Notes under the pieces: model-generated | Database searches by the model: none | What the model was told of the DNA's origin: nothing | The model's input: only the letters and a program-made list of their open reading frames with translations | Program-made: the position numbers and the translations under genes | Shown: positions 25,374 through 34,701 of the stretch, piece by piece | Layout of the letters: every line of letters begins with the position of its first letter | How positions within the stretch are numbered: the first letter of the stretch is position 1 | Assembly: GCA_028823445.1 (NCBI GenBank) | Contig: JAPKBH010000006.1 | Span: 21,692-85,691 of the forward strand | Source of the DNA: Acidimicrobiales bacterium | Lineage (GTDB): Bacteria > Actinomycetota > Acidimicrobiia > Acidimicrobiales > MedAcidi-G1 | Direction: 5' to 3' | DNA: 64,000 nt

Positions 25374-26723
25374 ATGCATAATCTTCTTAACATCATTACC
25401 AACTCTGTTACCGACAAAAGCCCGGCAGGAATAGCCGCCGCCGTGGGGCGTCTCATTAGCTCCGGAGAGGTCAGCGGCAACGACCGGCTTCCCACGGTAC
25501 GGTCCGTTGCTCAGGCCTTGGGTATTAGCCCTTCTACGGTGACCGATGCTTGGCGTCGCCTGCAACACGCGGGGTTGGTTACTACCGATGGTCGCCGCGG
25601 GACTTTTGTTCGATCGCGCCGCCAGCCAGACGATCCGGGCCGCTTTTGGCAAGTACCCGTTGACCCTGATACTTACCAGTGGGACCTCAGCACCGGAACT
25701 CCCGACCCTAAATTGTTACCCCCTTTGGGCGGTGCCCTCATCGCTCTGCGCGATGAGCCCCCGGTATCTAGTTACCTTGATCATCCCACCATCCCAGCGC
25801 TCACCGATATTTTGACCAGCCAATGGCCATTTTCGGCAGAGGCAATTACCGTGGTAGACGGCGCCATGGATGGTTTGGATCGCATTATTTCTGGCAACAT
25901 AAATTTCGGTGATCGGGTCATCGTTACCGACCCGGGGTTTCCACCGGCTTTAGACATGTTGGAATCAGCTGGTGCCGAACTTCTTCCGGTGCCCATGGTG
26001 GAAGGCGGTCCTGACCTTGATGCCTTTGCCGAAGTCCTCAAACTCGATCCTCAAGCTCTGCTCTTGCAACCTCGAGCCCACAACCCCACTGGCTGGAACC
26101 TTTCTGCTCAGCGGGCCGACCAATTGGCTGAGCTTCTTGAGGGCCGAAATTTACTAATAATTGAAGATGACCATTCGGGGGAAGTCGCCGGGTCCGACCT
26201 CAACTCTTTGGGAGACCGTCTGCCCAGCCAGGTAGTGCACATTCATAGTTTTTCCAAGGCCTACGGGCCCGACCTTCGACTAGGCGCCGTAGGTGGCCCA
26301 GCCGAAGTAGTCAATGCCCTCGTTCATCGTCGCCAACTCGGGCCGGCCTGGAGCAGCCGCCTCTTGCAGGGGGTTCTCCTGCACCTGCTGGTTGACCCGA
26401 CCGCTGCTCAATTAGTAACTACGGCCAGTAAAACCTACGCCCAAAGACGTTCATCTTTGGTGGCTGCCCTCGCTGAGCAAGGGGTCAGCGTTCCTGGCGA
26501 ATCGGGTTTCAACCTTTGGATGGAGGTAGCAGACGAGGCCACGGCACTTATCAGCCTGGCCTCTCACGGCATCGGGGCCGCCCCCGGAAGCCCGTTTTGC
26601 GTTAGCAAAACAAGTGACCATCTCCGGCTAACGGTGAGCACCGTAGACGGAGACTACGATCAATTGGCAAAATTACTCGCCGAAGCGTCTCGGGCTTCTG
26701 GAGGACGACGCATCAGCGCCTAG
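25374..26723 (+). CDS. MocR-type regulator (GntR winged helix + aminotransferase fold)
   Basis: This protein of about 449 residues has an N-terminal GntR-type winged helix (LPTVRSVAQALGISPSTVTDAWRRLQHAGLV) joined by a linker to a class I aminotransferase-like domain. The PLP Lys is in HSFSKAYGPDLRLGAVG, and RAHNPTGWNLS and IEDDHSGEVAG are also conserved. MocR proteins bind PLP with amino compounds and control nearby transport or catabolic genes. The ATG at 25374 is preferred to an upstream in-frame codon at 25323 because the domain begins soon after it. It is divergent from the pyrimidine operon, whose intermediates include beta-alanine, a plausible effector. Confidence 0.9.
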   Translation: MHNLLNIITNSVTDKSPAGIAAAVGRLISSGEVSGNDRLPTVRSVAQALGISPSTVTDAWRRLQHAGLVTTDGRRGTFVRSRRQPDDPGRFWQVPVDPDTYQWDLSTGTPDPKLLPPLGGALIALRDEPPVSSYLDHPTIPALTDILTSQWPFSAEAITVVDGAMDGLDRIISGNINFGDRVIVTDPGFPPALDMLESAGAELLPVPMVEGGPDLDAFAEVLKLDPQALLLQPRAHNPTGWNLSAQRADQLAELLEGRNLLIIEDDHSGEVAGSDLNSLGDRLPSQVVHIHSFSKAYGPDLRLGAVGGPAEVVNALVHRRQLGPAWSSRLLQGVLLHLLVDPTAAQLVTTASKTYAQRRSSLVAALAEQGVSVPGESGFNLWMEVADEATALISLASHGIGAAPGSPFCVSKTSDHLRLTVSTVDGDYDQLAKLLAEASRASGGRRISA

Positions 26724-26914
26724 CCTCTCGTCATCACCAACTCTTTACCCCACCGAGACGACAAGAAGCATCTTTCAGGCAACAAACTTTTGCCGACAGC
26801 GCATTGACCGATTCTGGTTGGTTTCAACACGGCGCAAGTAGCCACCGAGATGGAAACTTGGAGCGACGACCAGGTCGTTGAGGCGGCGCTTGAGGTAACC
26901 CGTACTTGGCAGTT

Positions 26915-28078
26915 TTAGTCGTCGTCTGGGGCCGGCAACTCAGCGGCCTGCACCTGCTGCGGTAACGCTTCAAGTGATTGCGGGGTGGAAAGTTCATCGC
27001 TTCCGACCCCGAGCTCAGGGAACTTACGCAGCGATGGCATGAGGCGGCCATCTACCGAACCCACCAACTTGTTGTAAGCGTTCACCGCAGTATTTAACCC
27101 TCGTCCGGTTTTGTCAACGTGTTCAAGTAACACTCCGACCCGGTTATAAAGGTCTTCTCCGAGTTCGGCAATCTCTCGAGCATTTTCCGAGATGCGGGCC
27201 TCTTGCCATCCGCGATGCACCGCCCAAAGCAAGGCCAATAAATTGACCGGAGAAGCCAGCAATACTTTTTTGTTCATTGCTTCCGCCAGCAGTTCGGGGC
27301 GGGCCCGGGCCGCATCAGCCAAAAATGACTCGCCGGGCACAAACAAAATGACGTACTCCGGTGCTGGGCCATCGTTGTGCTCCCAATACTTTTTTGAGGC
27401 AAGATCGTCGACGTGGCTCTTCAATGCTTTCGCATGGGCCTTTAACTCCAACTCCACCACTGCGGGGTCGGTTGCTTCTTGGGCTCGGGCGTAAGCATCG
27501 AACGGGGTTTTGGCGTCAATGGCCAGGTGGGCTCCGTTTGGCAATCGCACCCGCACATCGGGGCGCACCCGATTGCCTTCACGGTTTTCTCCCTCGGTCT
27601 GTTCTTCAAAGTCGCAATACGGGATCATGCCGGACATTTCGATGACGTTGCGCAGTTGTTGCTCGCCCCATGACCCTCGGTAGGTGGGTGACCTCAATGC
27701 TTCCGACAGGGTCACCGTAGAAGTATTTAATTCGGTGATCTTGGTGCCCATTTGTTTCATCAACTCATCCACCGCGCCTTTGCGGGTTTTGTTTGATTCT
27801 TCTAAGCGGCCAACCTCCTCGGCAAGCTTTTTCATTTCGGCGTCAAAGGGCGCTTGAAGCCCTTGCATTTTTTGGTCAGCCAAGGTGAGAAACTGTTTAT
27901 TATTGGCTTCAAGGGCTGCCGTGGCCACCTCAGACATTTGCGCTTTTACTTCTGCCCCAATGTGTTGAGCTAAAGCAGTGTTGTCCAACGGAGGGGTGGC
28001 GGGGTTTGAAGACTGCCGTAAGGCCCAGGCCACAGCGGCCAAAGCAACCAACAATGCGGTGACGGTAATAATTTCCAT
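26915..28078 (-). CDS. rmuC: RmuC-family DNA recombination protein
   Basis: This 387-residue protein has one N-terminal hydrophobic helix (residues 5-20), a coiled coil (about 45-130) and the RmuC nuclease-like domain. Family motifs are RGSWGEQQLRNVIEMSGM near 140-157, RPDVRVRLPNGAHLAIDAKTPFDAY in two parts near 180-205 and YVILFVPGESFLADA near 255. RmuC limits inversion at short repeats and may cut branched DNA. It shows no operon link to its neighbours. The 190-base gap before it (26,724-26,914) contains only a 22-codon plus-strand frame that I do not regard as a gene. Confidence 0.9.
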   Translation of the reverse strand: MEIITVTALLVALAAVAWALRQSSNPATPPLDNTALAQHIGAEVKAQMSEVATAALEANNKQFLTLADQKMQGLQAPFDAEMKKLAEEVGRLEESNKTRKGAVDELMKQMGTKITELNTSTVTLSEALRSPTYRGSWGEQQLRNVIEMSGMIPYCDFEEQTEGENREGNRVRPDVRVRLPNGAHLAIDAKTPFDAYARAQEATDPAVVELELKAHAKALKSHVDDLASKKYWEHNDGPAPEYVILFVPGESFLADAARARPELLAEAMNKKVLLASPVNLLALLWAVHRGWQEARISENAREIAELGEDLYNRVGVLLEHVDKTGRGLNTAVNAYNKLVGSVDGRLMPSLRKFPELGVGSDELSTPQSLEALPQQVQAAELPAPDDD

Positions 28079-28120
28079 ACCTCAAAGGTAGACCTTGGGT
28101 GTGACAGTGCCGGAGTATGC

Positions 28121-29467
28121 CTAGTTTCGCGCCCACGTAGCGGGGTCAAGCGCTGCTACATAGCCCACCAAAGGCTCACCGTATTCTTTGCGCAGGGCGT
28201 TGGCTCGGGCCACCGAGGCGAGGTCCTCTATGGCTTTTCGGCCCGTGAGTCCGACCGAAGAAAACCCGCCTTGTTCGTCCACAAGGCGCACCCGGTAATC
28301 ACGAACCAATGCAGCGTCCCAAAACGACACGTTCATCTCGGTGTCCCCTTGGAAAGAAGTAAAGATCAGGTTGGTTGAACCGATGGTGGCCCACTGGTCG
28401 TCGATGATGGCCGTTTTACTATGCACATAAATGTCTTCGTAGCCCCAACTGCGCAAAGCCGCTGGAGCTGCTAAACAAAAATTGGGGTACTGGCCACAGG
28501 CCGCTAATGCCTCAAAACCGGCGGCTATCCCCGGGTGGGCACGGGCCGCCGCGAGTTCTTTCATAGGCACTCCGGGGGCCAAAGCAAATACCGGAACTCC
28601 GCGCTCTAGCACTCCATGGATCACCTCTAAACAAGCCCGACTGAGCAGAATTTGGTTTTCAATATATAGGTAGTCTTTAGTCTCGTTAAGCGCTTCGAGA
28701 TACTGCTGACGCACGCTGTTTTCACCGTTGGGCAAAGATGGGTAAAGGCCTGGCAACACGCTGCGAGTAATTTGCGCTCGCGTGGGGCCCGCTACAGCAC
28801 TACGTTGGGTGGGGGGCAGCAAGCCATCGGTACCGGTCGGCGGCCACTGTCCAAAGGGCTGGTTTTGTTCTGAGGCGGCATTCCAACGCATGACAAAGTT
28901 ATCGTGCACATCGGTGGCCGCTGGGCCTTTAAGCAAACAGTGCACGTCATGAACGTTGCCGTACTGCTCGTTACGTTGGCCAAAACTTTGTTCAAGGTGT
29001 TGAGGGCCGGCCATAGACCCTTGGCCAATATTAATGCCTCCTACGAAAGCCGCTTCTTGCGGAGTGCCGGCATCAACAAGCCATACTTTTTGGTGTTGGC
29101 AGAACTGTCCGGCGCTATCCCAACGCATCTGCCATTGGGTGTCTCGGCTGGCCAGCAATTGGGCGGTTTTTTCATCGGCACATAAAGTGTCTTCGGCCTC
29201 GGCTGCCGGGCCTTGGGGGTCCCACATGAGCACTTTTACTTGCACCCCGCGGGCCGCTGCTTGGTCAAGCAGGTCAAAAAATGTTCCTCTCCCGTTAGGA
29301 AACACCGCAGATATTTCGAGAAATGCCACACAGACTGCTACTGAGGTGCCGGCGTTTTCTACCGCAGTGGCAATCCGATCAAAAGCCACCCCACCATCGA
29401 CCAACGGTTCAACAATGTTGCCTTCTTGGGCGGCAAAAACTGCTGAGGAAGGTTCGGGCACGGCCAT
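28121..29467 (-). CDS. phospholipase D-like (HKD) domain protein
   Basis: This cytoplasmic protein of about 448 residues has two HKD-type motifs: HQKVWLVDAG near 165 and YVHSKTAIIDDQWATIGSTN near 385-400. The first motif lacks the full HxKxxxxD spacing pattern of a textbook site only in its flanking residues; the second is complete. The middle carries YLYIENQILLS, typical of phospholipases D. It may cleave or transfer phosphodiester head groups. No signal peptide is visible. The ATG at 29465-29467 is preferred to a TTG two codons earlier. Its 5' end is 33 bases from the divergent amidotransferase. Confidence 0.85.
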   Translation of the reverse strand: MAVPEPSSAVFAAQEGNIVEPLVDGGVAFDRIATAVENAGTSVAVCVAFLEISAVFPNGRGTFFDLLDQAAARGVQVKVLMWDPQGPAAEAEDTLCADEKTAQLLASRDTQWQMRWDSAGQFCQHQKVWLVDAGTPQEAAFVGGINIGQGSMAGPQHLEQSFGQRNEQYGNVHDVHCLLKGPAATDVHDNFVMRWNAASEQNQPFGQWPPTGTDGLLPPTQRSAVAGPTRAQITRSVLPGLYPSLPNGENSVRQQYLEALNETKDYLYIENQILLSRACLEVIHGVLERGVPVFALAPGVPMKELAAARAHPGIAAGFEALAACGQYPNFCLAAPAALRSWGYEDIYVHSKTAIIDDQWATIGSTNLIFTSFQGDTEMNVSFWDAALVRDYRVRLVDEQGGFSSVGLTGRKAIEDLASVARANALRKEYGEPLVGYVAALDPATWARN

Positions 29468-29500
29468 AGGCAAACCTTAGCCGCGAGGTAACCTCTGGGC

Positions 29501-30193
29501 ATGCGAGCCTTGGTTATTGAACACGATGAGTTTGGCCCGGCCGAAGGGGTGGGCGAACACTTGCAATCTCAGGGTTTTGCTCTTGAAATATTTCGGGTAC
29601 TTGATGACCCGCAGGACCCGGTTTCGCATAAACCATTCCCTGATCTTGGGTCTTTTGATCTCCTAGTGGTCACTGGCGCTATTTGGTCGCTGGCCAACAC
29701 CGAACCCATTGCTTCGTGGATTCACCGTGAGGTCGCCTTGGTGCAGGAAGCCCATAGCCAAGGAACGCCAGTTTTAGGTATGTGTTTTGGGGCTCAAGTG
29801 TTGTCGGTCGCTTTAGGGGGCGAGGTAACAAAGTCACCACAACCAGAAATCGGTTGGTGCCCGGTGACCTCAGACGTCGCTGAGGTCGGGAGTGGGCCTT
29901 GGTTTGAGTGGCACTACGACCAATTTTCGGTGCCCGAGGGAGCAACCGAGCTGGCTCGCAACGCGGTGAGTTCTCAGATGTTTCGTAGCGGCCGCAGTTT
30001 GGGCACCCAGTTTCACCCCGAGGTCACCCCGTTGCTGCTCGACGAGTGGATCAACCAGGGGCTTGACGAAATGGCTACTTTGGGTCTTGACCCAGATAAT
30101 CTACGCACCGAAAACCAGCAGCGGGCCCAAGAGAACCGGCGACAAGCCGATCGTTTGGTGGACTGGTTTCTCGCAGAAGTAGCCGGGCTTTAA
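29501..30193 (+). CDS. class I glutamine amidotransferase-like protein
   Basis: This 230-residue stand-alone GATase1 domain has the nucleophile elbow LGMCFGAQVLS (Cys at about 97) and the His/Glu pair in TQFHPEVTP near 170. EIGWCPV preceding it is common in GMP synthase-like amidotransferases. It would hydrolyse glutamine or a gamma-glutamyl compound. No synthetase partner is adjacent, and the closely spaced aldehyde dehydrogenase downstream does not define its substrate. A hairpin overlaps its stop codon. Confidence 0.85.
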   Translation: MRALVIEHDEFGPAEGVGEHLQSQGFALEIFRVLDDPQDPVSHKPFPDLGSFDLLVVTGAIWSLANTEPIASWIHREVALVQEAHSQGTPVLGMCFGAQVLSVALGGEVTKSPQPEIGWCPVTSDVAEVGSGPWFEWHYDQFSVPEGATELARNAVSSQMFRSGRSLGTQFHPEVTPLLLDEWINQGLDEMATLGLDPDNLRTENQQRAQENRRQADRLVDWFLAEVAGL

Positions 30194-30201
30194 GACCGGC
30201 T
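30181..30201 (+). terminator. hairpin overlapping the amidotransferase stop
   Basis: AGCCGG at 30181-30186 and CCGGCT at 30196-30201 flank a 9-base loop containing the TAA stop, and ATTTTG follows. It is a short terminator candidate. Confidence 0.4.
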
Positions 30202-30251
30202 ATTTTGAAGACCAGATAGATTTACCGAAACTCCCAACACAAGAGGTCACC

Positions 30252-31676
30252 ATGTCTGCTCACCATCTCATGATCATCGGCGACCAGCGCCTTGACGCCG
30301 CTACCGCCATTGAGGTGCGTTCGCCTTTTGACGGCCGCCTGTTGGGAACGGTGGCTGAAGCCACTACTGACCATCTTGATCAAGCGGTGGCCGTGGCCAA
30401 AGCCACTTTGGCTGGGGGGACGCTCCCGGTTTTTGAACGGGCCGCTATTTTGGATCGCCTCGCTGACAGTTTGACTGCCCATCATGAAGAATTGGCGCAG
30501 ATACTTTCGGCCGAGTCGGCCAAGCCCATCACTATTGCTCGAGGCGAGGCTGCTCGGGCGGTAGATACCGTGCGTTTTTCGGCCGCCGTGGCTCGCACTA
30601 TGAACTCTGAACTCATCACCATGGACGCTAGTTCGGCCGGGGTGGGCAAAACCGGCTGGGTGGCTCGGGTTCCCATCGGCGTGGTGGGGGCTATTACTCC
30701 TTTTAATTTCCCGCTGAACTTGGTGTGCCACAAGATTGCCCCGGCTATTGCCGCCGGTTGCCCGGTAGTGCTTAAACCAGCCGATAAAACCCCATTAACC
30801 GCCATTCGTCTGGGTGAACTGTTGTTAGAAGAATGTGGTTTGCCTGCCGGCTGGCTCAACGTGGTGCCTTGTATGGGCCCTACGGCCAGCCATTTGGTTG
30901 AACACGACGATGTCGCCATGATTACTTTCACTGGGTCGCCGGTAGTCGGTTGGGGCATCCGTCAAAAAGCCCCCAAGAAAAAAGTGTCTTTAGAGTTAGG
31001 CAACAACTCGCCGGTCATCGTGGAACCGGATGTGGATGTGGCTGCAGTGGCCCTCAAACTCCGGGGAGCGGCCTTTGGTTATGCCGGTCAAACTTGTATT
31101 TCAACTCAGCGCATTTATGTGCACGCCGACGTTGCCGAGGAGTTCACCGAGGCTTTGGTAGCTGCCGCCGGCACGGTAGTTGTTGGTGACCCGCTGGATG
31201 AAGCCACCGAGGTTTCCGCGCTTATTACCGGTGACTCCACCGGGCGAGTAGCGGATTGGGTAGCCGAGGCGGTAGCCGCCGGCGCTGAGATAGCTTGCGG
31301 CGGCCAGGTGGGTGACCACGGGATAATCGAGCCAACTATTTTGACCGGTATCACCCCCGACATGAAGGTGTCATGCATGGAGGTGTTTGGCCCGGTGGTG
31401 GGCATCGCCACCTACACCGATTACGAAGAGGCACTTGAGTGGGCCAACGACACTATTTTCGGGTTGCAGGCGGGCGTGTTTACCAACAATTTGGCCAAGG
31501 CATTGCGGGCCGCCGAGGCCCTCGATTTTGCCGGGGTAACCATTAACGAGACCCCATCGTGGCGAGCCGACCACATGCCTTACGGCGGCATTCGAGACTC
31601 CGGCAACACCCGGGAAGGCCCGGTTTACGCCGTCAAAGAAATGACCGAGGAACGCCTCATCATCATGCAGGCCTAG
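30252..31676 (+). CDS. NAD(P)-dependent aldehyde dehydrogenase
   Basis: This 474-residue aldehyde dehydrogenase has GAITPFNFPLNLV near 142-154, a catalytic Glu in SLELGNNSPVIV near 245, Cys in AGQTCISTQR near 280 and the C-terminal CMEVFGPVVGI. Sequence style is closest to the lactaldehyde / phosphonoacetaldehyde / glyceraldehyde group (PFDGRLLG at the start, INETPSWRADHMPYGG near the end). It lacks the sequence style I expect of 2-aminomuconate-semialdehyde dehydrogenase, so I do not assign it to the nearby kynurenine pathway. A hairpin at 31694-31724 follows. Confidence 0.9.
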   Translation: MSAHHLMIIGDQRLDAATAIEVRSPFDGRLLGTVAEATTDHLDQAVAVAKATLAGGTLPVFERAAILDRLADSLTAHHEELAQILSAESAKPITIARGEAARAVDTVRFSAAVARTMNSELITMDASSAGVGKTGWVARVPIGVVGAITPFNFPLNLVCHKIAPAIAAGCPVVLKPADKTPLTAIRLGELLLEECGLPAGWLNVVPCMGPTASHLVEHDDVAMITFTGSPVVGWGIRQKAPKKKVSLELGNNSPVIVEPDVDVAAVALKLRGAAFGYAGQTCISTQRIYVHADVAEEFTEALVAAAGTVVVGDPLDEATEVSALITGDSTGRVADWVAEAVAAGAEIACGGQVGDHGIIEPTILTGITPDMKVSCMEVFGPVVGIATYTDYEEALEWANDTIFGLQAGVFTNNLAKALRAAEALDFAGVTINETPSWRADHMPYGGIRDSGNTREGPVYAVKEMTEERLIIMQA

Positions 31677-31693
31677 CCCACAAACGAGCCCAA

Positions 31694-31724
31694 CCAATAG
31701 ATGGGAACTGTCCCCATCTATTGG
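31694..31724. terminator. bidirectional hairpin between aldehyde dehydrogenase and alpha/beta hydrolase
   Basis: CCAATAGATGGG (31694-31705) pairs perfectly with CCCATCTATTGG (31713-31724) around a 7-base loop. It fills the 49-base gap between two convergent genes, so it can end both transcripts. Confidence 0.6.
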
Positions 31725-31725
31725 C

Positions 31726-32607
31726 TTAAGAGGCGTCGGCTTGGGCAAAAAGGGTCGTCATGGCGTTAACTATGGTGGGCCAGGTCGGTTCAGGGAATTC
31801 ATGGCCCATGCCTTCGATCCATACCAATTCGGCGCCCGGGATAGCATCGGCGGTTTCTTGACCGCCCTGGGGAATAACCAGACGATCGCCCGTGCCGTGG
31901 ATAACCACCGCAGGCAAATCTAATGATTGCAATCCTTCGGTGCGATCCCCGTCAGCAATAATGGCAGCCGTTTGGCGCACCTGACCTTCTGGATGCCACG
32001 CCCGATCAATGCCTTCCGCCACCCGAGCACGAACCTCGTCATCATCAAAAGGAAACCCGCCGCCCGAAAACAAGCGGGCCGCTTCTAACCCGGCAGCAAT
32101 ACGTTCGTCACGGGTCTCTGGGGCATCACCCATTAAAGCAGCCGACACCTCATCATCGCCCAGAATAAACCGCGGCATAGAAAAAATAGAGGTCAACGAA
32201 CGCGCCCGATGCGGGTGGTCGATTACCAAGCGCTGAGCAATCATGCCGCCCATGGATGCTCCCACGATGTGTGCCGTGTCATGACCAAGAGCATCCAGTA
32301 CCCCAACGGTATCCCTCGCCATATCCGCCAAGTCATACGGAGCATCAAACGAATCCCCGGCCATGGCCGCACCAAAAATTTCCATCATGTCCGGGTCGCC
32401 CAAGTGGTCGAGATAGCTCGACAAACCAACATCTCGGTTATCAAACCGAATAACTCGATAGCCCTGATCAGCCACCATCTGGCAAAGCTCAATCGGCCAA
32501 GCAGTCATCTGTGCCCCCAAACCCATAATGAACAACACCGGTGGCGCATCAGCGTCACCGAATGTTTCGTATTCAAAAGTCAAATTATTAGCGTCAAGTT
32601 GCGGCAT
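31726..32607 (-). CDS. alpha/beta-fold hydrolase
   Basis: This protein of about 293 residues begins MPQLDANNLTFEYETFGD. It has the oxyanion strand VLFIMGLGAQMTAWP, the nucleophile elbow GASMGGMIAQ and late His in GMGHEFPEPTWP. The Asp is probably in VIHGTGDRLVIP. The start at 32605-32607 has a clear TTGGAGCAATC leader; a longer frame would run into the divergent amidase gene. The family covers esterases, methylesterases and lactonases, and I cannot set the substrate. It resembles the aclacinomycin methylesterase group more than kynurenine formamidase. Confidence 0.86.
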   Translation of the reverse strand: MPQLDANNLTFEYETFGDADAPPVLFIMGLGAQMTAWPIELCQMVADQGYRVIRFDNRDVGLSSYLDHLGDPDMMEIFGAAMAGDSFDAPYDLADMARDTVGVLDALGHDTAHIVGASMGGMIAQRLVIDHPHRARSLTSIFSMPRFILGDDEVSAALMGDAPETRDERIAAGLEAARLFSGGGFPFDDDEVRARVAEGIDRAWHPEGQVRQTAAIIADGDRTEGLQSLDLPAVVIHGTGDRLVIPQGGQETADAIPGAELVWIEGMGHEFPEPTWPTIVNAMTTLFAQADAS

Positions 32608-32655
32608 GATTGCTCCAAGTGGCGAGATAGTTACTCTTAAGGCTACGTTCGTATC

Positions 32656-34053
32656 ATGAGCGAGCAACTGTGGCACCGGACGGCCGGCGAACTCGCCGAC
32701 CTTATTTCATCTAAGCAGGTATCAAGCCGTGAGGTCATTGATGCCCACCTCGAAAGAATCGAAGAGGTAAACGGGCACCTCAACGCCGTGACCGTCACCT
32801 TGACCGAACGCGCCCAAGCGGAGGCGGATGCTGCTGATGCGGCTATCGCCGCCGACGAAGACCTCGGCCCACTCCATGGGGTCCCGTTCACCATTAAAGA
32901 AAATATTGACGTGGCCGGCACCGCCACCACTAGCGGACTTCCCGTCTTTGCCGACATGGTTTCCGCGGTTGATGCCCCACTGGTAGAGCGCATGCGTGAT
33001 GCCGGTGCCGTGCCTTTGGGTCGCACCAACCTGCCCGAACTAGGCTTGAGGGTTTCCACCAACAATCCCCTACGAGGCCTCACCCGCAACCCATGGCACC
33101 CCAACCTGACCGCGGGTGGTTCTAGCGGCGGCGAAGGCTCAGCCATTAGTTCAGGCATGTCCCCCATTGGCCTCGGCAACGACATCGGCGGTTCGTTGCG
33201 CAACCCAGCCTTTTGTTGTGGCATCGCCTCGTTAAAACCCACCCACGGGCGCCTGCCCCACTTTAGTTCTTTCGAACACGACCAAAATGATCCGCTTTCT
33301 TTCTACCTCATGGGCACCGATGGTCCGATGGCTCGCTCGGTTGACGACCTTTGGACAGCTATGGCCATCCTCAACGGTCGGGACTCTCGCGATCCTCGCT
33401 CAGTAACCGTAGCCATGGAAAGCCTCGAGGCTCCCCGCAAAGCGGCCATTTTGCGTGAAGTGCCCGGGGGCCCTTGTGACCCGTGGGTTGCTGATGCCGT
33501 CAACAAAGCCGCCGATGCTTTGGTCGCTGCCGGCTGGGAGATCACTGATGCCACCCCGCCGGAGATGGAACGCTGCCAAGAAGTCTGGGCCCACCTACTG
33601 TCCCTTGACATCGGAGTGATAATGCAAATGGCTCGCCCCATGCTTAGTGAAGGTTTGGCCGACAGCTTGGACGAAATGGGCGAAAACTTTCCCAGTGAAA
33701 GCATGCCGCCGCCCTTAGTGCAAGCCGAGTTCGTACGCCTCAGTCGTTTGTGGAGCACCTTCTTTGATGAAAACCCCGTGGTTATCATGCCCACCTGGAC
33801 CACTAAACCTTTTGAACACGATGCCGACTTGGATTCAATGGGCATCCCCGGTTTGACCAACTTGTTGCGCTGCATTACCCCACCCAATATTTTGAACCTG
33901 CCGGCCGCTTGCGTGCCGGTAGGGGTAAGTGAAGGGTTGGCGCAAGGGGTGCAATGCGTGGCTGATCGCTGGCGAGACGACTTGGCCCTTAATGCCGCCG
34001 GAGCCATCGAAGCGCAACTGGGGATTATCACCCCCATTGACCCAGTGGTCTAA
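32656..34053 (+). CDS. amidase (amidase-signature family)
   Basis: This 465-residue enzyme has the Ser-cis-Ser-Lys triad: Lys81 in FTIKENIDVAG, the cis-Ser in TAGGSSGGEGSA (156-157) and the nucleophile Ser180 in NDIGGSLRNPA. It hydrolyses an amide to an acid and ammonia. The C-terminal half, including NLPAACVPVGVSEGLAQGVQ, fits stand-alone amidases rather than GatA. No strong ribosome site precedes the ATG, so the message may be leaderless. It is divergent from the alpha/beta hydrolase and overlaps the convergent methyltransferase by 4 bases. Confidence 0.9.
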   Translation: MSEQLWHRTAGELADLISSKQVSSREVIDAHLERIEEVNGHLNAVTVTLTERAQAEADAADAAIAADEDLGPLHGVPFTIKENIDVAGTATTSGLPVFADMVSAVDAPLVERMRDAGAVPLGRTNLPELGLRVSTNNPLRGLTRNPWHPNLTAGGSSGGEGSAISSGMSPIGLGNDIGGSLRNPAFCCGIASLKPTHGRLPHFSSFEHDQNDPLSFYLMGTDGPMARSVDDLWTAMAILNGRDSRDPRSVTVAMESLEAPRKAAILREVPGGPCDPWVADAVNKAADALVAAGWEITDATPPEMERCQEVWAHLLSLDIGVIMQMARPMLSEGLADSLDEMGENFPSESMPPPLVQAEFVRLSRLWSTFFDENPVVIMPTWTTKPFEHDADLDSMGIPGLTNLLRCITPPNILNLPAACVPVGVSEGLAQGVQCVADRWRDDLALNAAGAIEAQLGIITPIDPVV

Positions 34054-34679
34054 AGAGTTTTTGCACCCTGAATCAGTTTGACCGGTACCCCAGCCATGGT
34101 GGTCAACTCGCCGGTGGCTTCAATGCCTCGGGCGGTCAACGAAGCAGCGATTTCATCAACCACCACGTTGGTGAGTTCGTCTTCGTGCCCACTGTGGGTG
34201 GCGTACAACGGGTGGTCAGGGTGGGTGAAATCTTCATCAAGTAAAATAATGCGGCCACCAGGGGCCAGCACCCGAGCCAGTTCGTCGAAAGCCGCTTCGA
34301 GATCTACCCAATGGTGAATAGCGTTAACCGTCCACGCAGCATCAATGGTGCTATCGGCAGCGGGCAAACTCTCTGCCACCCCATCGGCCACGGTTATACG
34401 ACTGCGGGCTCGTTGTCCCAATCGACGAAAAGACAACATCTTTCGCATCATCGGTGAAGGGTCCACCGCAATAACCGTGGCCCCCTTACGGGCCGCTACC
34501 ACGGTGGCTGGGCCCATACCGGCACCGATGTCCAGCACCGTTTCACCGGCCTGCACATCAACCAGGTCGGTTACCGCCCGGTTGGTATCAGACTGCCAAA
34601 ACTTGCGGATCTGCCGCAACCGATGCAGGTTGGCCCGTAAGCCTTTGTCGTGTTCGTGTACATGCTGATGATGGCCCAT
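34050..34679 (-). CDS. class I SAM-dependent methyltransferase
   Basis: This 209-residue Rossmann methyltransferase has motif I VLDIGAGMGPATVVAA near 48-63 and motif II VIAVDPSP near 69-76. WTVNAIHHWVDLEAAFDELARVLAPGGRIILLDEDF is the motif IV-V region. It is preceded by a His-rich start (MGHHQHVHEHD) that might bind metal. The substrate is unknown. It lies 22 bases after the tryptophan dioxygenase gene on the same strand and could be the last gene of that operon. Confidence 0.88.
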   Translation of the reverse strand: MGHHQHVHEHDKGLRANLHRLRQIRKFWQSDTNRAVTDLVDVQAGETVLDIGAGMGPATVVAARKGATVIAVDPSPMMRKMLSFRRLGQRARSRITVADGVAESLPAADSTIDAAWTVNAIHHWVDLEAAFDELARVLAPGGRIILLDEDFTHPDHPLYATHSGHEDELTNVVVDEIAASLTARGIEATGELTTMAGVPVKLIQGAKTL

Positions 34680-34701
34680 TCCTCCAGCCTAGAACTCGAA
34701 T

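Noticed and set aside
26850..26918. Small plus-strand frame METWSDDQVVEAALEVTRTW and two more residues
   Set aside because: Only 22 codons, no ribosome site, and it overlaps the rmuC 3' end; probably chance or a remnant.
30252..31676. 2-aminomuconate-semialdehyde dehydrogenase completing the kynurenine pathway
   Set aside because: Sequence style fits the lactaldehyde/phosphonoacetaldehyde dehydrogenase group, and the gene is separated from the operon by four unrelated genes on mixed strands.
33303..34037. Minus-strand open frame of 244 codons
   Set aside because: It is antisense to the amidase, whose catalytic residues are all in place; the product is low-complexity with no recognisable family.
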